Source: Mycolicibacterium monacense
GTDB lineage: Bacteria > Actinomycetota > Actinomycetes > Mycobacteriales > Mycobacteriaceae
Length of the DNA: 64,000 nucleotides
Direction of reading: 5' to 3'
Assembly: GCF_010731575.1 (NCBI RefSeq)
Contig: NZ_AP022617.1
Coordinates: forward strand, 5,978,467 to 6,042,466
The notes under the pieces are model-generated. The model did not search any database and was not told the origin of the DNA. It saw only the letters and a list, made by a program, of their open reading frames with translations. Shown here one piece after another: positions 41,569 to 50,403 of the stretch. Numbering within the stretch: the stretch's first letter is position 1; each line of letters begins with the position of its first letter. A program made the translations under genes and the position numbers.

Positions 41569-43077
41569 ATGTCAGGGCACGACCTCCAGGCCGCGGTGAC
41601 CGCGCTGCGTGCGGCCTTCGATGAGGTGGCCTCCTGTGATGTCGCCTTGTTGGACCGCGCCGAACTCGTTGCGGCGCTGGATGAACTCGAGGCCCTGGGG
41701 TGCCGGCTGCCCACGATGAGCCACCGCTTGCTGGCCCGTCTGCGGTCCGAGGCGACACCGCAGCAGATGGGTGCCAAGTCGTGGAGAGAGGTGCTGACGG
41801 TCCGCTGGCGGATCTCGGGCAGTGAGGCCAACCGACGACTCACCGAGGCCGGTCTGCTGGCGCCGCGCCAGGCATTGACCGGTCCTTCGCTGCCGCCGGT
41901 GTTACCCGCAACGGCGGCAGCACAGGCGCACGGGTTGATCAACAGCGAACACGTCGAGGTCATCCGCAGAGCGGTCGACAAGTTGCCGGGGTTCGTCGAC
42001 ACCGTCACGCGGGAGCAGTTCGAGGTCACCCTGGTCCGCACCGCGGTCGGTGTGGGCCCCAAGGAACTCAAGGACACAGCCGACCTCACGTTGTTCCTGC
42101 TCGATCAGGACGGTCCCGAGCCCGATGACACCGAACGGGCCCGCAAGCGTGGCGTGTCGCGATCGAAACAACGCCCCGACGGGATGGTCGACCTGTCCGG
42201 GCACCTGACGCCGGAAGCGTGGGCGGTGTGGGAGGCGATCTTCGCGAAGTACGCGGCGCCGGGCATGTGCAATCCCGACGATCCCGAACCCTGCACGTCG
42301 GGGACCCCGTCGCAGGAGCAGATCGACAACGACCACCGCACCCTGGCCCAGCGCCAACACGATGCGATGGTCGCGATCGGGCGCATCGCCTTGATGAGTG
42401 GCGAACTCGGCCAACTGAATGGACTGCCGGTCTCGATCATCATCCGCACCACGCTGGAGGATCTGGAGTCGCGGGCCGGGGTCGGCACCACCGGTGGCGG
42501 CACCGTCGTGCCGATCGCCGATGTGATCCGGATGGCCGGCCACGCCAACCACTACCTGGCGGTGTTCGACGGAGCTACCGGATCTGCTCTTGATCTGTTC
42601 CGCGCCAAGCGGACTGCCTCCCCGGCGCAACGCATCATGCTGATCGCGCGAGATGGCGGATGCACCAAACCGGGCTGCACTGTCGGCGCCTACGGCTGCC
42701 AGGTGCATCATGTGGATGCCGACTGGTCAGACGGCGGCAACACCAACGTCGACGAACTCGGCCTCGCGTGCGGGCCGGACAACCACAGCGTCGACAAAGA
42801 CGACGGCTGGTCCACCCGCATGAACGATCAGTGCGAAGTCGAATGGATCCCGCCGCCACGGCTGGACACAGGCCAAGCCCGGTTGAACCACTACCACCGA
42901 CCCGAACGCCTTCTCCGGCCATCCGACGACCCTGTGCCTACGAGCCAGGACCGCAGTGGGGCAATCGAACCCGCCGACGGTGGGAAGGTCGGCGACGCCG
43001 AGTCTGGTCCTCCGCGGTCGGCCGACGACACCGGCGAACCCGGCGGGCCCGCACCGCCCGGCAATCGTGCGGCCTGA
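41569..43077 (+). CDS. 13E12-family (DUF222) HNH endonuclease-domain protein
   Basis: About 502 aa. Residues 1-250 are the DUF222 domain (ALDELEALGCRLPTMSHRLL; WRISGSEANRRLTEAGLLAP; LTPEAWAVWEAIFAKYAAPG). The C-terminal HNH module has CTKPGCTVGAYGCQVHHVD (Cys pair and the HH), then WSDGGNTNVDELGLACGPDN (N and H). A disordered Pro/Gly-rich tail follows. The 13E12 repeat proteins are multicopy in mycobacteria and some are near phage insertions. The start at 41569 sits 3 bp after the SOS box, so the transcript has little or no leader. Confidence 0.9.
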   Translation: MSGHDLQAAVTALRAAFDEVASCDVALLDRAELVAALDELEALGCRLPTMSHRLLARLRSEATPQQMGAKSWREVLTVRWRISGSEANRRLTEAGLLAPRQALTGPSLPPVLPATAAAQAHGLINSEHVEVIRRAVDKLPGFVDTVTREQFEVTLVRTAVGVGPKELKDTADLTLFLLDQDGPEPDDTERARKRGVSRSKQRPDGMVDLSGHLTPEAWAVWEAIFAKYAAPGMCNPDDPEPCTSGTPSQEQIDNDHRTLAQRQHDAMVAIGRIALMSGELGQLNGLPVSIIIRTTLEDLESRAGVGTTGGGTVVPIADVIRMAGHANHYLAVFDGATGSALDLFRAKRTASPAQRIMLIARDGGCTKPGCTVGAYGCQVHHVDADWSDGGNTNVDELGLACGPDNHSVDKDDGWSTRMNDQCEVEWIPPPRLDTGQARLNHYHRPERLLRPSDDPVPTSQDRSGAIEPADGGKVGDAESGPPRSADDTGEPGGPAPPGNRAA

Positions 43078-43134
43078 TCGCCGTCACCCGCGTATGCGCC
43101 TCGAGTCACAACGGACGCCACCTCGAGTGGGGCG

Positions 43135-43272
43135 ACGATCCGGCTGAGGCGCCACTTCAGGGTGTCGCGCTCCCAGGTGACCGTCTTCGACGGGGGCTCG
43201 CACCTGACGCTGATCTCACACCCCGACGCGGTGACCGCCGTGATCAGTCAGGCCATCGCGTCGGTGCGCTGA
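43135..43272 (+). pseudogene. Possible 3' remnant of an alpha/beta-hydrolase-like gene
   Basis: In the 282-bp gap between the 13E12 gene and rnhA, one frame reads TIRLRRHFRVSRSQVTVFDG and then GSHLTLISHPDAVTAVISQA before IASVR and a stop. 'GxHLxxISHPDAVxxVIxxA' resembles the C-terminal end of alpha/beta hydrolases, where the catalytic His would be in GSH. There is no start or upstream domain. It is probably a gene remnant beside the 13E12 gene. Short, so uncertain. Confidence 0.35.
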
Positions 43273-43359
43273 CGGACGTCCATGGCCACACCTCACCGCT
43301 GGGACTGCCGCCGCGGCGCGAAAGCCAAACGCCTGCAGGCTGGTAGCGCATACGGCCGG

Positions 43360-43824
43360 TCAGAGGACAATCGCGGCGGCTTCGAGCGCCTGCCGCAGGC
43401 CGCGGGTGGCCAACTGGTCGGCCAACTCGTTGTCCGCGACACCGGAATGGCCCTTCACCCAGAACCACTCGACACGGTGCCGCGCGCAGGCGGCCTGCAG
43501 CCGCTGCCACAGGTCGACGTTCTTCACCGGCTGCTTGGCGGCGGTCAGCCAGCCGTTGCGCTCCCAGCCCAGCACCCATTTGGTGATGCCGTTGCGGACA
43601 TAGGTGCTGTCGGTGTGCAGGTGCACCAGGACCGGTCTGGTGAGCGCCTCGAGCGCCATGATCGGCGCGGTCAGTTCCATCCGGTTGTTGCTCGTCGCCC
43701 CGGGTTCACCGCCACACATCTCGCGGATGTGGTTGCGGTGGCGCAGCACCGCGCCCCAGCCGCCGGGACCCGGGTTGGGGCGGCAGCCGCCGTCGGTGTG
43801 GATGATCACGGGTTCGGTGTCCAC
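43360..43824 (-). CDS. rnhA: Ribonuclease HI
   Basis: About 154 aa. [20 protein letters not shown] starts the RNase H fold with the first Asp; [20 protein letters not shown] gives the catalytic Glu; [20 protein letters not shown] gives the second Asp; [20 protein letters not shown] gives the His and last Asp. All four catalytic residues are present. The GTG at 43824 is chosen; the open frame extends upstream to 43878 into the neighbouring gene. Removes RNA from RNA-DNA hybrids. Confidence 0.92.
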   Translation of the reverse strand: MDTEPVIIHTDGGCRPNPGPGGWGAVLRHRNHIREMCGGEPGATSNNRMELTAPIMALEALTRPVLVHLHTDSTYVRNGITKWVLGWERNGWLTAAKQPVKNVDLWQRLQAACARHRVEWFWVKGHSGVADNELADQLATRGLRQALEAAAIVL

Positions 43825-43828
43825 GGGC

Positions 43829-44017
43829 TCAGCCGGCCTCTGCCCGACGGAGCAGCTCAACTGCCTTCGGCCCGACACCGTGCAGGGCCAGCAGTTCCTC
43901 GAGATCCGCGGGAAGATCAGCGCGGGTGCGGTAACCGGCGTCGATGAGCGCGCCGGTGGCCGGCCTGCCGATCCGGATACCGTCGAATACTGCGCCGCGG
44001 TCGGCGGGGTCGGTCAT
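43829..44017 (-). CDS. Small helix-hairpin-helix protein
   Basis: A 62-aa protein, [20 protein letters not shown] and [20 protein letters not shown]. The latter is a helix-hairpin-helix with the GVGPK hairpin, which binds DNA backbone non-specifically. It ends 4 bp before the rnhA start, so the two are probably co-transcribed, and overlaps the VOC gene by 4 bp. Such short HhH proteins are often annotated as helix-hairpin-helix domain or 'TfoX-like' proteins; function unknown. Confidence 0.7.
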   Translation of the reverse strand: MTDPADRGAVFDGIRIGRPATGALIDAGYRTRADLPADLEELLALHGVGPKAVELLRRAEAG

Positions 44018-44643
44018 GACATGAGGATAGGTGGGGAGATCACGGCCGTCGGGACCGACATTCCGAGATCGCGGTGCCGCAGCGTGGTGATCCGCCGCCC
44101 GGGTTGCACCGCATCCTTCACCGGCGCGGTGCGGTCACCGAAGAACGACGCGGTCGCATCGATATCCGCGACGACGTACGTGATTCCCCACAGCCTGGAC
44201 GGACCTTCGCGAGCCGTCTCCGGGGACCCGACGACCTCGAGGATCACCTCCCCGAGCCGGAAGAAGATCTGACGCACCGGTCGACCGCCCAGGTCGGCGG
44301 CGCGTTCGCGGCGCGGGCCAGGCCGACCGCGGCCAGCGCGGCGAGGTCCGCTTCAGGTCGGGGACATCAGCACGACATGGTCGATCGCCCTCACGCCGTT
44401 GGCGTGCGTGGCGGAACCGCGCCGGCCGCCTCCGAGGCGGTCGTCGCGATGCCGTCGAGGTCGGCTGACGGGCCCGGCAGACCCCGCAGCGACCAGCCGA
44501 CGATGCCGGTGCCACGGTCGCGGCCGACCAGTCGGATCCGCACCCGCCGATCCGGCGACGTCGTCGGGGTCGACATCGAAGCCCGCCCGTATCCACGCGT
44601 CCGCGGGGTCGGCGACGCGGATCTCGTCGACGGTGACGGTCAT
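44014..44643 (-). pseudogene. VOC-family (glyoxalase-like) gene with several frameshifts
   Basis: Starting at ATG 44643 the frame reads MTVTVDEIRVADPADAWIRA. It then jumps frame near 44560 (VRIRLVGRDRGTGIVGWSLR), near 44400 (NGVRAIDHVVLMSP), near 44350 (DLKRT) and again before 44277 (RQIFFRLGEVILEVVG). Pieced together it is a VOC protein of about 205 aa with two beta-alpha-beta-beta-beta modules; IDHVVLMSPD and RLWGITYVVADIDATASFFG are the module starts. At least four frame changes in 630 bp. Each piece keeps coding character, so recent decay or base-loss errors in the sequence are both possible. Confidence 0.65.
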
Positions 44644-44818
44644 GGCCGCAGGCACGCGGCTCAGACTACGACGGCGCGGGCGGCGACATCTGCCCCCGGT
44701 GCCACCGCGGCTCGCGCTCGGACGAACTCCGACGACAACGCCCGATTCCGGCGTCTGGGAGCCTTTTGCTCGGTACCGTTAGGCGAACAATCCGCACTCC
44801 CCGGAGGACGGTGGGACC

Positions 44819-45781
44819 ATGGCGGGCGGGATAGCGACCGAACTGGCAGCCGCCGGGTTCACCGACGCCGTCGAGATCGGCCGCGGTGGTGGCGGCGTGG
44901 TGTATCGCTGCAACCAGAAGTCCCTCGGGCGCAGCGTCGCCATCAAGGTTCTCGCCTCCGACCTCGACGACAAGGACGACCGCGAGCGTTTCCTGCGCGA
45001 GGGGTACGCGATGGGCGGGCTGTCCGGGCACCCGAACATCGTCAACATCCTGCAGGTCGGCGTCACCGACGGCAATCGCCCGTTCATCGTGATGCCTTAT
45101 CACGCAAGGAGTTCGCTCGCGCAGCGGGTGCGGCGGGAGGGCCGGATCGCGTGGCCCGAGGCGCTGCGTATCGGCGTCAAACTGTGCGGGGCACTGGAGA
45201 CCGCGCACCGGACGGGCACGCTGCACCGCGACATCAAACCGGCCAACGTGCTCGTCAACGACTACGGCGAACCGCAGTTGAGCGACTTCGGGACTGCTCG
45301 CATCGTCGGTGGCTACAAGACCGTCACCGGGTTCTTCACCGGCACACTGTCCTACACCGCACCCGAGGTGCTCAGCGGCACCCCGCCGACGGTCGCGGCC
45401 GACGTGTACTCCCTCGGCGCGACGATCTACGCGCTGATCGCCGGCAACCCCGCACGAGCGCAAGGCCGACGAGGATCTCATCGCGCACTACCTGCGGATC
45501 ACCTCGACACCGGTACCGGATCTGCGTCCCGAGGGATCCCCGTCGACGTCTGCGCCGCGATCGAGAAGGCGATGTCGCGCGAACCCGCCGACCGGTATGC
45601 GTCGGCCGAAGAGTTCGGCCTCGAACTGCAACTGGCGCAACGACACAACGGGCTGACTGCCGATCCGATGGCGCTCAACGACCCGAGCGCTCCGCCGGAG
45701 AGCCCGCCGGCGCCGAAGCGCCGGACGCCACCGGACGGCACGAACCCACCGGCGCTGACTCCTTGGCGCCACCGGCGCTGA
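44819..45781 (+). CDS. Ser/Thr protein kinase domain (N-terminal part of a frameshifted receptor kinase)
   Basis: VEIGRGGGGVVYRCNQKSL is the glycine loop, VAIKVLASDL the ATP Lys, LHRDIKPANVLVND the catalytic loop, LSDFGTARIVGGYKTVTGFF the DFG and activation segment, and LSYTAPEVLSGTPPTVAADV the APE region. It most resembles the N-terminal kinase of PknK-like proteins. Between about 45453 and 45530 two frame shifts cancel out: the other frame reads HERKADEDLIAHYLRITSTP, the expected alphaG-alphaH region. The stop at 45779 lies in the tandem repeat and is probably an artefact, because a membrane segment and kelch repeats follow in other frames. Confidence 0.85.
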   Translation: MAGGIATELAAAGFTDAVEIGRGGGGVVYRCNQKSLGRSVAIKVLASDLDDKDDRERFLREGYAMGGLSGHPNIVNILQVGVTDGNRPFIVMPYHARSSLAQRVRREGRIAWPEALRIGVKLCGALETAHRTGTLHRDIKPANVLVNDYGEPQLSDFGTARIVGGYKTVTGFFTGTLSYTAPEVLSGTPPTVAADVYSLGATIYALIAGNPARAQGRRGSHRALPADHLDTGTGSASRGIPVDVCAAIEKAMSREPADRYASAEEFGLELQLAQRHNGLTADPMALNDPSAPPESPPAPKRRTPPDGTNPPALTPWRHRR

Positions 45782-45846
45782 CTCCCTGGCGCCACCGGCG
45801 CTGACTCCTGGCGCCACCGGCGCTGACTCCTGGCGCCACCGGCGCG
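45746..45846 (+). repeat. Tandem 22-23-bp repeat in the kinase linker
   Basis: Four full copies and a partial one of a unit that begins CCACCGGCGCTGACTCC and ends GGCG (45746, 45769, 45792, 45814, partial at 45836). Copies differ only in the C/T run (CCTT, CCCT, CCT, CCT). In the kinase frame the unit encodes Ala/Pro/Thr/Gly-rich linker. Unit lengths of 22 and 23 do not keep frame, so either the linker is really broken or bases were lost in the C runs. Confidence 0.85.
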
Positions 45847-45866
45847 ATGCCCCGCCGACGCCCGGC

Positions 45867-46760
45867 ATGTTCGCCCACACCGCCTCGATCAGCGCGTCGA
45901 GCCTGCCGTGGGCGGTCTCGCCGTCCGCACCGCCACCGGCGCCCGGACCCCCGCCCGACGGTGCGGCCGAGAAGCCGGCGCAACCGGAAACTCATCGCCG
46001 CCGCGGCGCTCGCGTGCTGTTGCTCGTGGCCAGCGGCGTCTACATGGTCGTCACGCCACGCGACGACGCCGGCAGCGAGGCGGCCAGGCCGGTGGGGCAG
46101 ACGCAACCCACCCAGGAAACCCAGCCCGGGTGGCAGACGATCGCCGATGCCCGCGTGGCCCGTGACGCGGTGGCGGCCACCGAGGCCGACGGCACGATCT
46201 GGGTCTTCGGCGGACTGGGCGAGGGCGGCCGCGTCAGCGGACGGCACGAGGGCTACGACCCGGCGATCGACAGCTGGAAGAGCGGTGAGCCGCTACCCGT
46301 GCCGGTGCAGCATGCGATGGCCGTGACCTGGCAGGGCACTCCGGTCGTCCTCGGCGGCTGGCGCACCGAGGGCGCGAACACCAAGGTGGCCACGGACCGG
46401 GTGTGGCGGGTGGTCAACAGCCGCTGGGCCGAACTGCCCCCGCTGCTGCAACCGCGGGCGGCGGCGTCTGCCGCGGTGGTCGGCGAGCGCATCATCGTCA
46501 CCGGCGGCGTGGACGCATCCGGCAAGGTGCTCGACACCACCGAGATCTTCGACGGCACCGGGTGGAGACTCGGCGCCGCGATGCCCACGCCGCGGCAGAT
46601 GTCGGCTGCGGCATCCGACGACCGGCTCGTCTACGTCGTCGGCGGCACCACGGGGTCCGCCGATCTGGCCACGGTGGAGGCGTACGACCCGGCCGCCGAC
46701 ACCTGGACCGATCTGCCCCACTTCCGCAGCCGCGCAGACTGCCGGGGCCGCGAGCGCTGA
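45867..46760 (+). CDS. Membrane segment and first kelch repeats of the receptor kinase (frameshifted piece)
   Basis: This piece opens with a Pro-rich linker, then, across another frame change near 46000, a membrane helix (LIAAAALA in one frame, VLLLVASGVYMVV in the other). Then come kelch blades: TIADARVARDAVAATEADGT and IWVFGGLGEGGRVS, GTPVVLGGWRTEGANTKVAT, ERIIVTGGVDASGKVLDTTE, and LVYVVGGTTGSADLATVEAY. Each has the 'GG...T...E.YD...W' kelch pattern. It breaks at about 46735 (PHFRSRADCRGRER) where the frame changes into the next piece. The chain is an outside beta-propeller sensor joined to the cytosolic kinase. Confidence 0.75.
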   Translation: MFAHTASISASSLPWAVSPSAPPPAPGPPPDGAAEKPAQPETHRRRGARVLLLVASGVYMVVTPRDDAGSEAARPVGQTQPTQETQPGWQTIADARVARDAVAATEADGTIWVFGGLGEGGRVSGRHEGYDPAIDSWKSGEPLPVPVQHAMAVTWQGTPVVLGGWRTEGANTKVATDRVWRVVNSRWAELPPLLQPRAAASAAVVGERIIVTGGVDASGKVLDTTEIFDGTGWRLGAAMPTPRQMSAAASDDRLVYVVGGTTGSADLATVEAYDPAADTWTDLPHFRSRADCRGRER

Positions 46761-46767
46761 CGGGCGG

Positions 46768-47853
46768 TTGGTCGCGGTGGGCGGTGAGTCGGCGGGGCAG
46801 GAGCTCGGCAGCGTCGTCGCGCTCGACTTCGTGGCCCGGACGTGGTCCCCGCTGCCGGATATGACGGGTCCGCGCCGCGGTATGGCGGTGGCCGGCGTCG
46901 GGCGCACCGTTTACGCGATCGGCGGGGCGACCGGCGACGGCGCCGTCACCGCCTCGGCCGAATCGTTGAAGCTGGCCGCGCGTCGACCCCAACCGGTGGC
47001 GCAGTGGCGGACCCTGCCCGATGCGCCGACGGCACGGTTGATGATGGCCTGGACGGTGCTCGGCGACACGATCTGGGTTGCGGGCGGGATGAGCCACGGC
47101 GAGAGCCTCCAGACAGTCGAGAGCTACGACACCCGAACCGGCACATGGCAACCGCAGCCGCCGCTGCCGATACCGCTGCACCACGCGACGGCGGCGACCT
47201 ACCGCGGCGAGGTGGTGGTCCTCGGCGGTGCCACCGACAGCATCGCGGACGCGTCGAACAAGGTGTTCGCGTTCCGCGACGGTGCGTGGGTGGATCTCCC
47301 GCCACTGCAGCACGCGCGGGTCGCGGGCGCCGCAGCGGTGGTCGGAGACCAACTGGTCGTCGTCGGCGGGCAGGACGACAAGCAACTCGTCGCGCAGACC
47401 GAGGTGTTCGACGGGCAGTCGTGGACCCAGGCCGCGGACCTGCCCACACCGCGCGAACACCTCGCCGCGGTGTCCGACGGCGTCTACGTCTACACCGTCG
47501 GCGGACGGCTGCTGAGCGCCGACGAGAACTCCGCGGCGTTCGAACGCTTCGACCCGCGATCCGGTACCTGGGAGTCGTTGCCCGACATGCCGACTCCGCG
47601 CGGCAGCTACGGCGCCGCGTTCATCGACGGCCGGATCGTGGCGGTCGGCGGCGAGGAACCGACGCGGGTGCTGGCGACCGTCGAGATGTACGACATCGCC
47701 GGCCGCACGTGGAGCACGCTGACGCCGATCAGCACCCCGCTGCACGGTGAGGCGGTGGCCGCCGTCGGGTCGACCCTCTACTGCATCGGGGGCGCCGACC
47801 GGCCCACCCACGAAGGTCCCGTCGCGACCGTCGAGGCGCTGGACTTCACGTAG
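46768..47853 (+). CDS. C-terminal kelch propeller of the receptor kinase (frameshifted piece)
   Basis: A 361-aa piece that continues the kelch repeats: GRLVAVGG-like VAVGGESAGQELGSVVALDF, RTVYAIGGATGDGAVTASAE, DTIWVAGGMSHGESLQTVES, EVVVLGGATDSIADASNKVF, QLVVVGGQDDKQLVAQTEVF, VYVYTVGGRLLSADENSAAF, GRIVAVGGEEPTRVLATVEM and STLYCIGGADRPTHEGPVAT. The GTG at 46768 is only the first start after the frame change, not a real gene start. Together with the previous piece there would be about a dozen kelch motifs, enough for one or two propellers. It ends convergently with the FHA gene. Confidence 0.78.
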   Translation: MVAVGGESAGQELGSVVALDFVARTWSPLPDMTGPRRGMAVAGVGRTVYAIGGATGDGAVTASAESLKLAARRPQPVAQWRTLPDAPTARLMMAWTVLGDTIWVAGGMSHGESLQTVESYDTRTGTWQPQPPLPIPLHHATAATYRGEVVVLGGATDSIADASNKVFAFRDGAWVDLPPLQHARVAGAAAVVGDQLVVVGGQDDKQLVAQTEVFDGQSWTQAADLPTPREHLAAVSDGVYVYTVGGRLLSADENSAAFERFDPRSGTWESLPDMPTPRGSYGAAFIDGRIVAVGGEEPTRVLATVEMYDIAGRTWSTLTPISTPLHGEAVAAVGSTLYCIGGADRPTHEGPVATVEALDFT

Positions 47854-48459
47854 CGTCGCGCAGCTGGGCGATGGTGACCGCCCGCGGCGCAGGGCCTCGT
47901 TGGCCAACCGGACCCGGCGGTCGCCCTCGGCGGGCACGGCGAACTTGTCGTACAGGTTCTGCAGATGCTGCTTGACGGCGGCCTCGGTGACGAACAGTTC
48001 ACCGGCCATCCGGCGCACGGAGGCGGGTTCGGGGAACAGGTCGTCGGAGACCAGCGGGCGGCACAGCGCCATCAGGACGTCGATTTCGCGCGGGGTCAGG
48101 CGCGGCGGGAGGTCGGACGGTTGCGCGGACACCGTCTGCTCGTCGCCCGGCCCTTCACCGGTGCCGTGCCCCTGCCAGAAGATCATCCGCGACCTGCCGA
48201 CCCGCACCTCGTCACCGGACCTCAGGACCCGTTCGGCGGTGATCTTCTCGCCGTTGAGGTAGGTCCCGTTCCGGCTGCCCAGATCCCTGATGGACCAGGC
48301 GGATCCGAGGTTCTCGAGGACGGCGTGCAGGCGGGACACCGTCTCGTCGTGTTCGAGCGGGACCGCGTTGGTGGAGGCCTTGCCCAGGGTCACCCGCTGG
48401 CCGTCGAGCGCGATCAGCTCCCGCCCGGACGGTTTCCAGACTTCGAGGTGGCAAGGCAT
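47846..48459 (-). CDS. FHA domain protein with LuxR-type HTH (frameshift near the end)
   Basis: About 204 aa. Residues 15-95 are a forkhead-associated domain: VTLGKASTNAVPL, ETVSRLHAVLENLGSAW (S-R-x-H phosphothreonine site) and IRDLGSRNGTYLNGEKI. A C-terminal HTH reads LTPREIDVLMALCRPL, RRMAGELFVTEAAVKQHLQN and LYDKFAVPAEGDRRVRLANE. The frame breaks near 47885; the alternative frame gives AVTIAQLRDAT and a stop at 47846. FHA domains bind phosphothreonine, and the convergent neighbour is a Ser/Thr kinase, so the pair probably forms a signalling unit in which the kinase controls this DNA-binding protein. Confidence 0.85.
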
Positions 48460-48564
48460 GTGGTCCTCCTGTCGGAGGCAATTCTCACCCAGAGGCGGGT
48501 TCGGTGGTCGAAAACGCGAGGCGGGCCGCCGGGGGATCCCGACGGCCCGCGGCCCGCTGGCCGG

Positions 48565-49491
48565 TCACACGGTGCGGCGCCGACGGGTGAGGATCTGCGG
48601 GAGCGGCGGCCACGGCCATTCGCTGCCGGCCCCGCCGCGCGGCGCCTTCAGGAACGCCAGCCCCAGAACGAAGCCGAAGATCAGGTGGCCCACCAGCGTG
48701 ATCGTCACCGTGGCCGGCGTCAGCGGGAACATCATCTGCTCACCGCGCGGAGCCAGCGCGACGGTGGCGATCAGCCCGGCCCAGGTGGGAAGACGGCGAA
48801 CGCCACCGCGGCGGACACCGCTCTGACCTTCGACCACCGGTCGATGCCCAGCGCGAACGCGACCACGAAGAACGCCACCCCAGGCCGCCGCCGTCTCGAT
48901 GTAGCGCCACACGTAGCCGACCGCGGCGCTGCCGGTGGTGTCCGGCTCACCGGTCACCCACGAACCCATCACGGGGATGAAGTCCTCCATCAGGCCCAGC
49001 ACGTGCACGGCGAACAACCGCGCGGCGTCGTAGACGATGCACGCCACCATGCCGGCGACCAGACCGCGTCCGACGATCATGTCGGTCCGGTGCGGCGCGA
49101 ACACCACGATCGCTCCCAGCACCCCGGTCAGCGCGATGATCACCACCGAGGTGATGGACTGCGGGACCAGGCCGAACACGTCGACCGAGATGCCCAGGAT
49201 CGGCATCGAGGCCAGCAACAGCACGAGCAGGATCCGCGCGATCTGCCACCGGCTGGGCGGGACGTCTGTGACGCTGTTCAGATCGGCGTACCGCTGCCGA
49301 ACGGTGTTGGTGACGTTGCCGATGACGATGCTGGGCAGCCGCACGGTCTTACCGACGGCGCCCAGCCGTGTCGTCTCGGGATCCTCGAGGGCGACGGCGG
49401 TCGGCAGCGGCCTGAGCAGATCGGCGTTGCGCATCCGCACGGTCTCGTCGTGGCCCCGGCGGGGGGAGGTGGTCGGAGCTGTCGCAACCAT
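48565..49491 (-). CDS. Multi-pass membrane protein with two cancelling frameshifts
   Basis: About 308 aa from ATG 49491 (GAGG upstream). After a cytosolic N-terminus come helices IARILLVLLLASMPILGISV, VVIIALTGVLGAIVVFAP, LVAGMVACIVYDAARLFAVH, then after AAAWG the frame reads as nonsense (GVLRGRVRAGHRPVVEG), while the next frame gives GVAFFVVAFALGIDRWSKVR and AVSAAVAFAVF; the original frame resumes at WAGLIATVAL. The end is VGHLIFGFVLGLAFLK. Both breaks are at short G or C runs. The family is not recognised; a transporter-like or phosphate-starvation-type membrane protein is possible. Confidence 0.65.
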   Translation of the reverse strand: MVATAPTTSPRRGHDETVRMRNADLLRPLPTAVALEDPETTRLGAVGKTVRLPSIVIGNVTNTVRQRYADLNSVTDVPPSRWQIARILLVLLLASMPILGISVDVFGLVPQSITSVVIIALTGVLGAIVVFAPHRTDMIVGRGLVAGMVACIVYDAARLFAVHVLGLMEDFIPVMGSWVTGEPDTTGSAAVGYVWRYIETAAAWGGVLRGRVRAGHRPVVEGQSGVRRGGVRRLPTWAGLIATVALAPRGEQMMFPLTPATVTITLVGHLIFGFVLGLAFLKAPRGGAGSEWPWPPLPQILTRRRRTV

Positions 49492-49632
49492 GAGGTTCCT
49501 CGATGTCGTTCGATGAGGGAGAGGGACGACATCCATCCTCGGGCCGCGGCTGCGACGGCGTAATCGCGCGGAAGCCAGAGTTCTCCGCCGGCGGGTAAGG
49601 CTTTCCTGTCCGCCGGGTAAGGCCCGGAGGCG

Positions 49633-50403
49633 CTAGGTGATGGTGACGCCGCCGTCGACGACGATGGTCTGCCCGGTCACGTAGCCACCGGCGTCCGACG
49701 CCAGCCAGACCAGCGTGGCCGCGAGCTCCTCCGGGTCGCCGGTGCGACCCAGCACCGCACGCTCGATGACGCTCTCGAGGTAGCCGGGTTTGTACTGATC
49801 GGTCATCTCCGACTCGAAGAATCCCGGTGCGATCGCGTTGACGCGGATGCCCTTGCGGATGCCCCACTGCTGTGCCAGGTCGCGCGTCAACCCGGCGATC
49901 GCCGCCTTGCTCGCGCTGTAGGCGGCCTGCGGGAGACCGGCGGTGGTGATGCCGAGGATGCTCGAGATGTTGACGATCGAACTGCCCGGGGCCATCACCC
50001 GGCCGCAGGCCTGCGCCGCCCAGTACGCCCCGTTGAGGTTCACGTCGACGACGGCGCGGAATTCGTCCGGAGTCTCCCGGGTGGCCGGGACGGCGGTGCC
50101 CACACCGGCGTTGTTCACCAGCACGTCGACGTGGCCGAACTCCGCCATCGCCGCGTCGACCATCGCCTGGCACTGGGCCGGGTCGACGACGTCGGTGGCC
50201 ACCGACAGCGCACGGCGTCCCGCCGCGCGCACCAGCTCGGCGGTGCCTTCCAGTTTCTCCACGCGGCGGGCGGCCAGTACGACGTCCGCGCCGGCCTCCG
50301 CGCAGGCCTTGGCGAACGCCACGCCGAGACCCGAGGAGGCGCCGGTGACGATGACGACCTTGTCGTCGAGACGGAATCTGTCCAGAACGGGCATGGGGGT
50401 CAT
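49633..50403 (-). CDS. SDR-family oxidoreductase
   Basis: About 256 aa. [20 protein letters not shown] is the cofactor motif, LVNNAGVGTAVPATRETPDE the NNAG, IVNISSILGITTAGLPQAAY carries the catalytic Ser and Tyr, SASKAAIAGLTRDLA the Lys, VNAIAPGFFESEMT the PG motif, and the end is YVTGQTIVVDGGVTI. ATG 50403 with an alternative at 50394. It is divergent from the AraC-type gene, which may regulate it. Substrate unknown. Confidence 0.87.
   Translation of the reverse strand: MTPMPVLDRFRLDDKVVIVTGASSGLGVAFAKACAEAGADVVLAARRVEKLEGTAELVRAAGRRALSVATDVVDPAQCQAMVDAAMAEFGHVDVLVNNAGVGTAVPATRETPDEFRAVVDVNLNGAYWAAQACGRVMAPGSSIVNISSILGITTAGLPQAAYSASKAAIAGLTRDLAQQWGIRKGIRVNAIAPGFFESEMTDQYKPGYLESVIERAVLGRTGDPEELAATLVWLASDAGGYVTGQTIVVDGGVTIT

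Noticed and set aside
45746..45846. Tandem repeat as a CRISPR array
   Set aside because: Units abut without spacers and lie inside a coding linker.
46498..47845. Long C-terminal extension of the FHA protein on the minus strand
   Set aside because: It results from a frameshift near 47885 and reads antisense to the kelch repeats.
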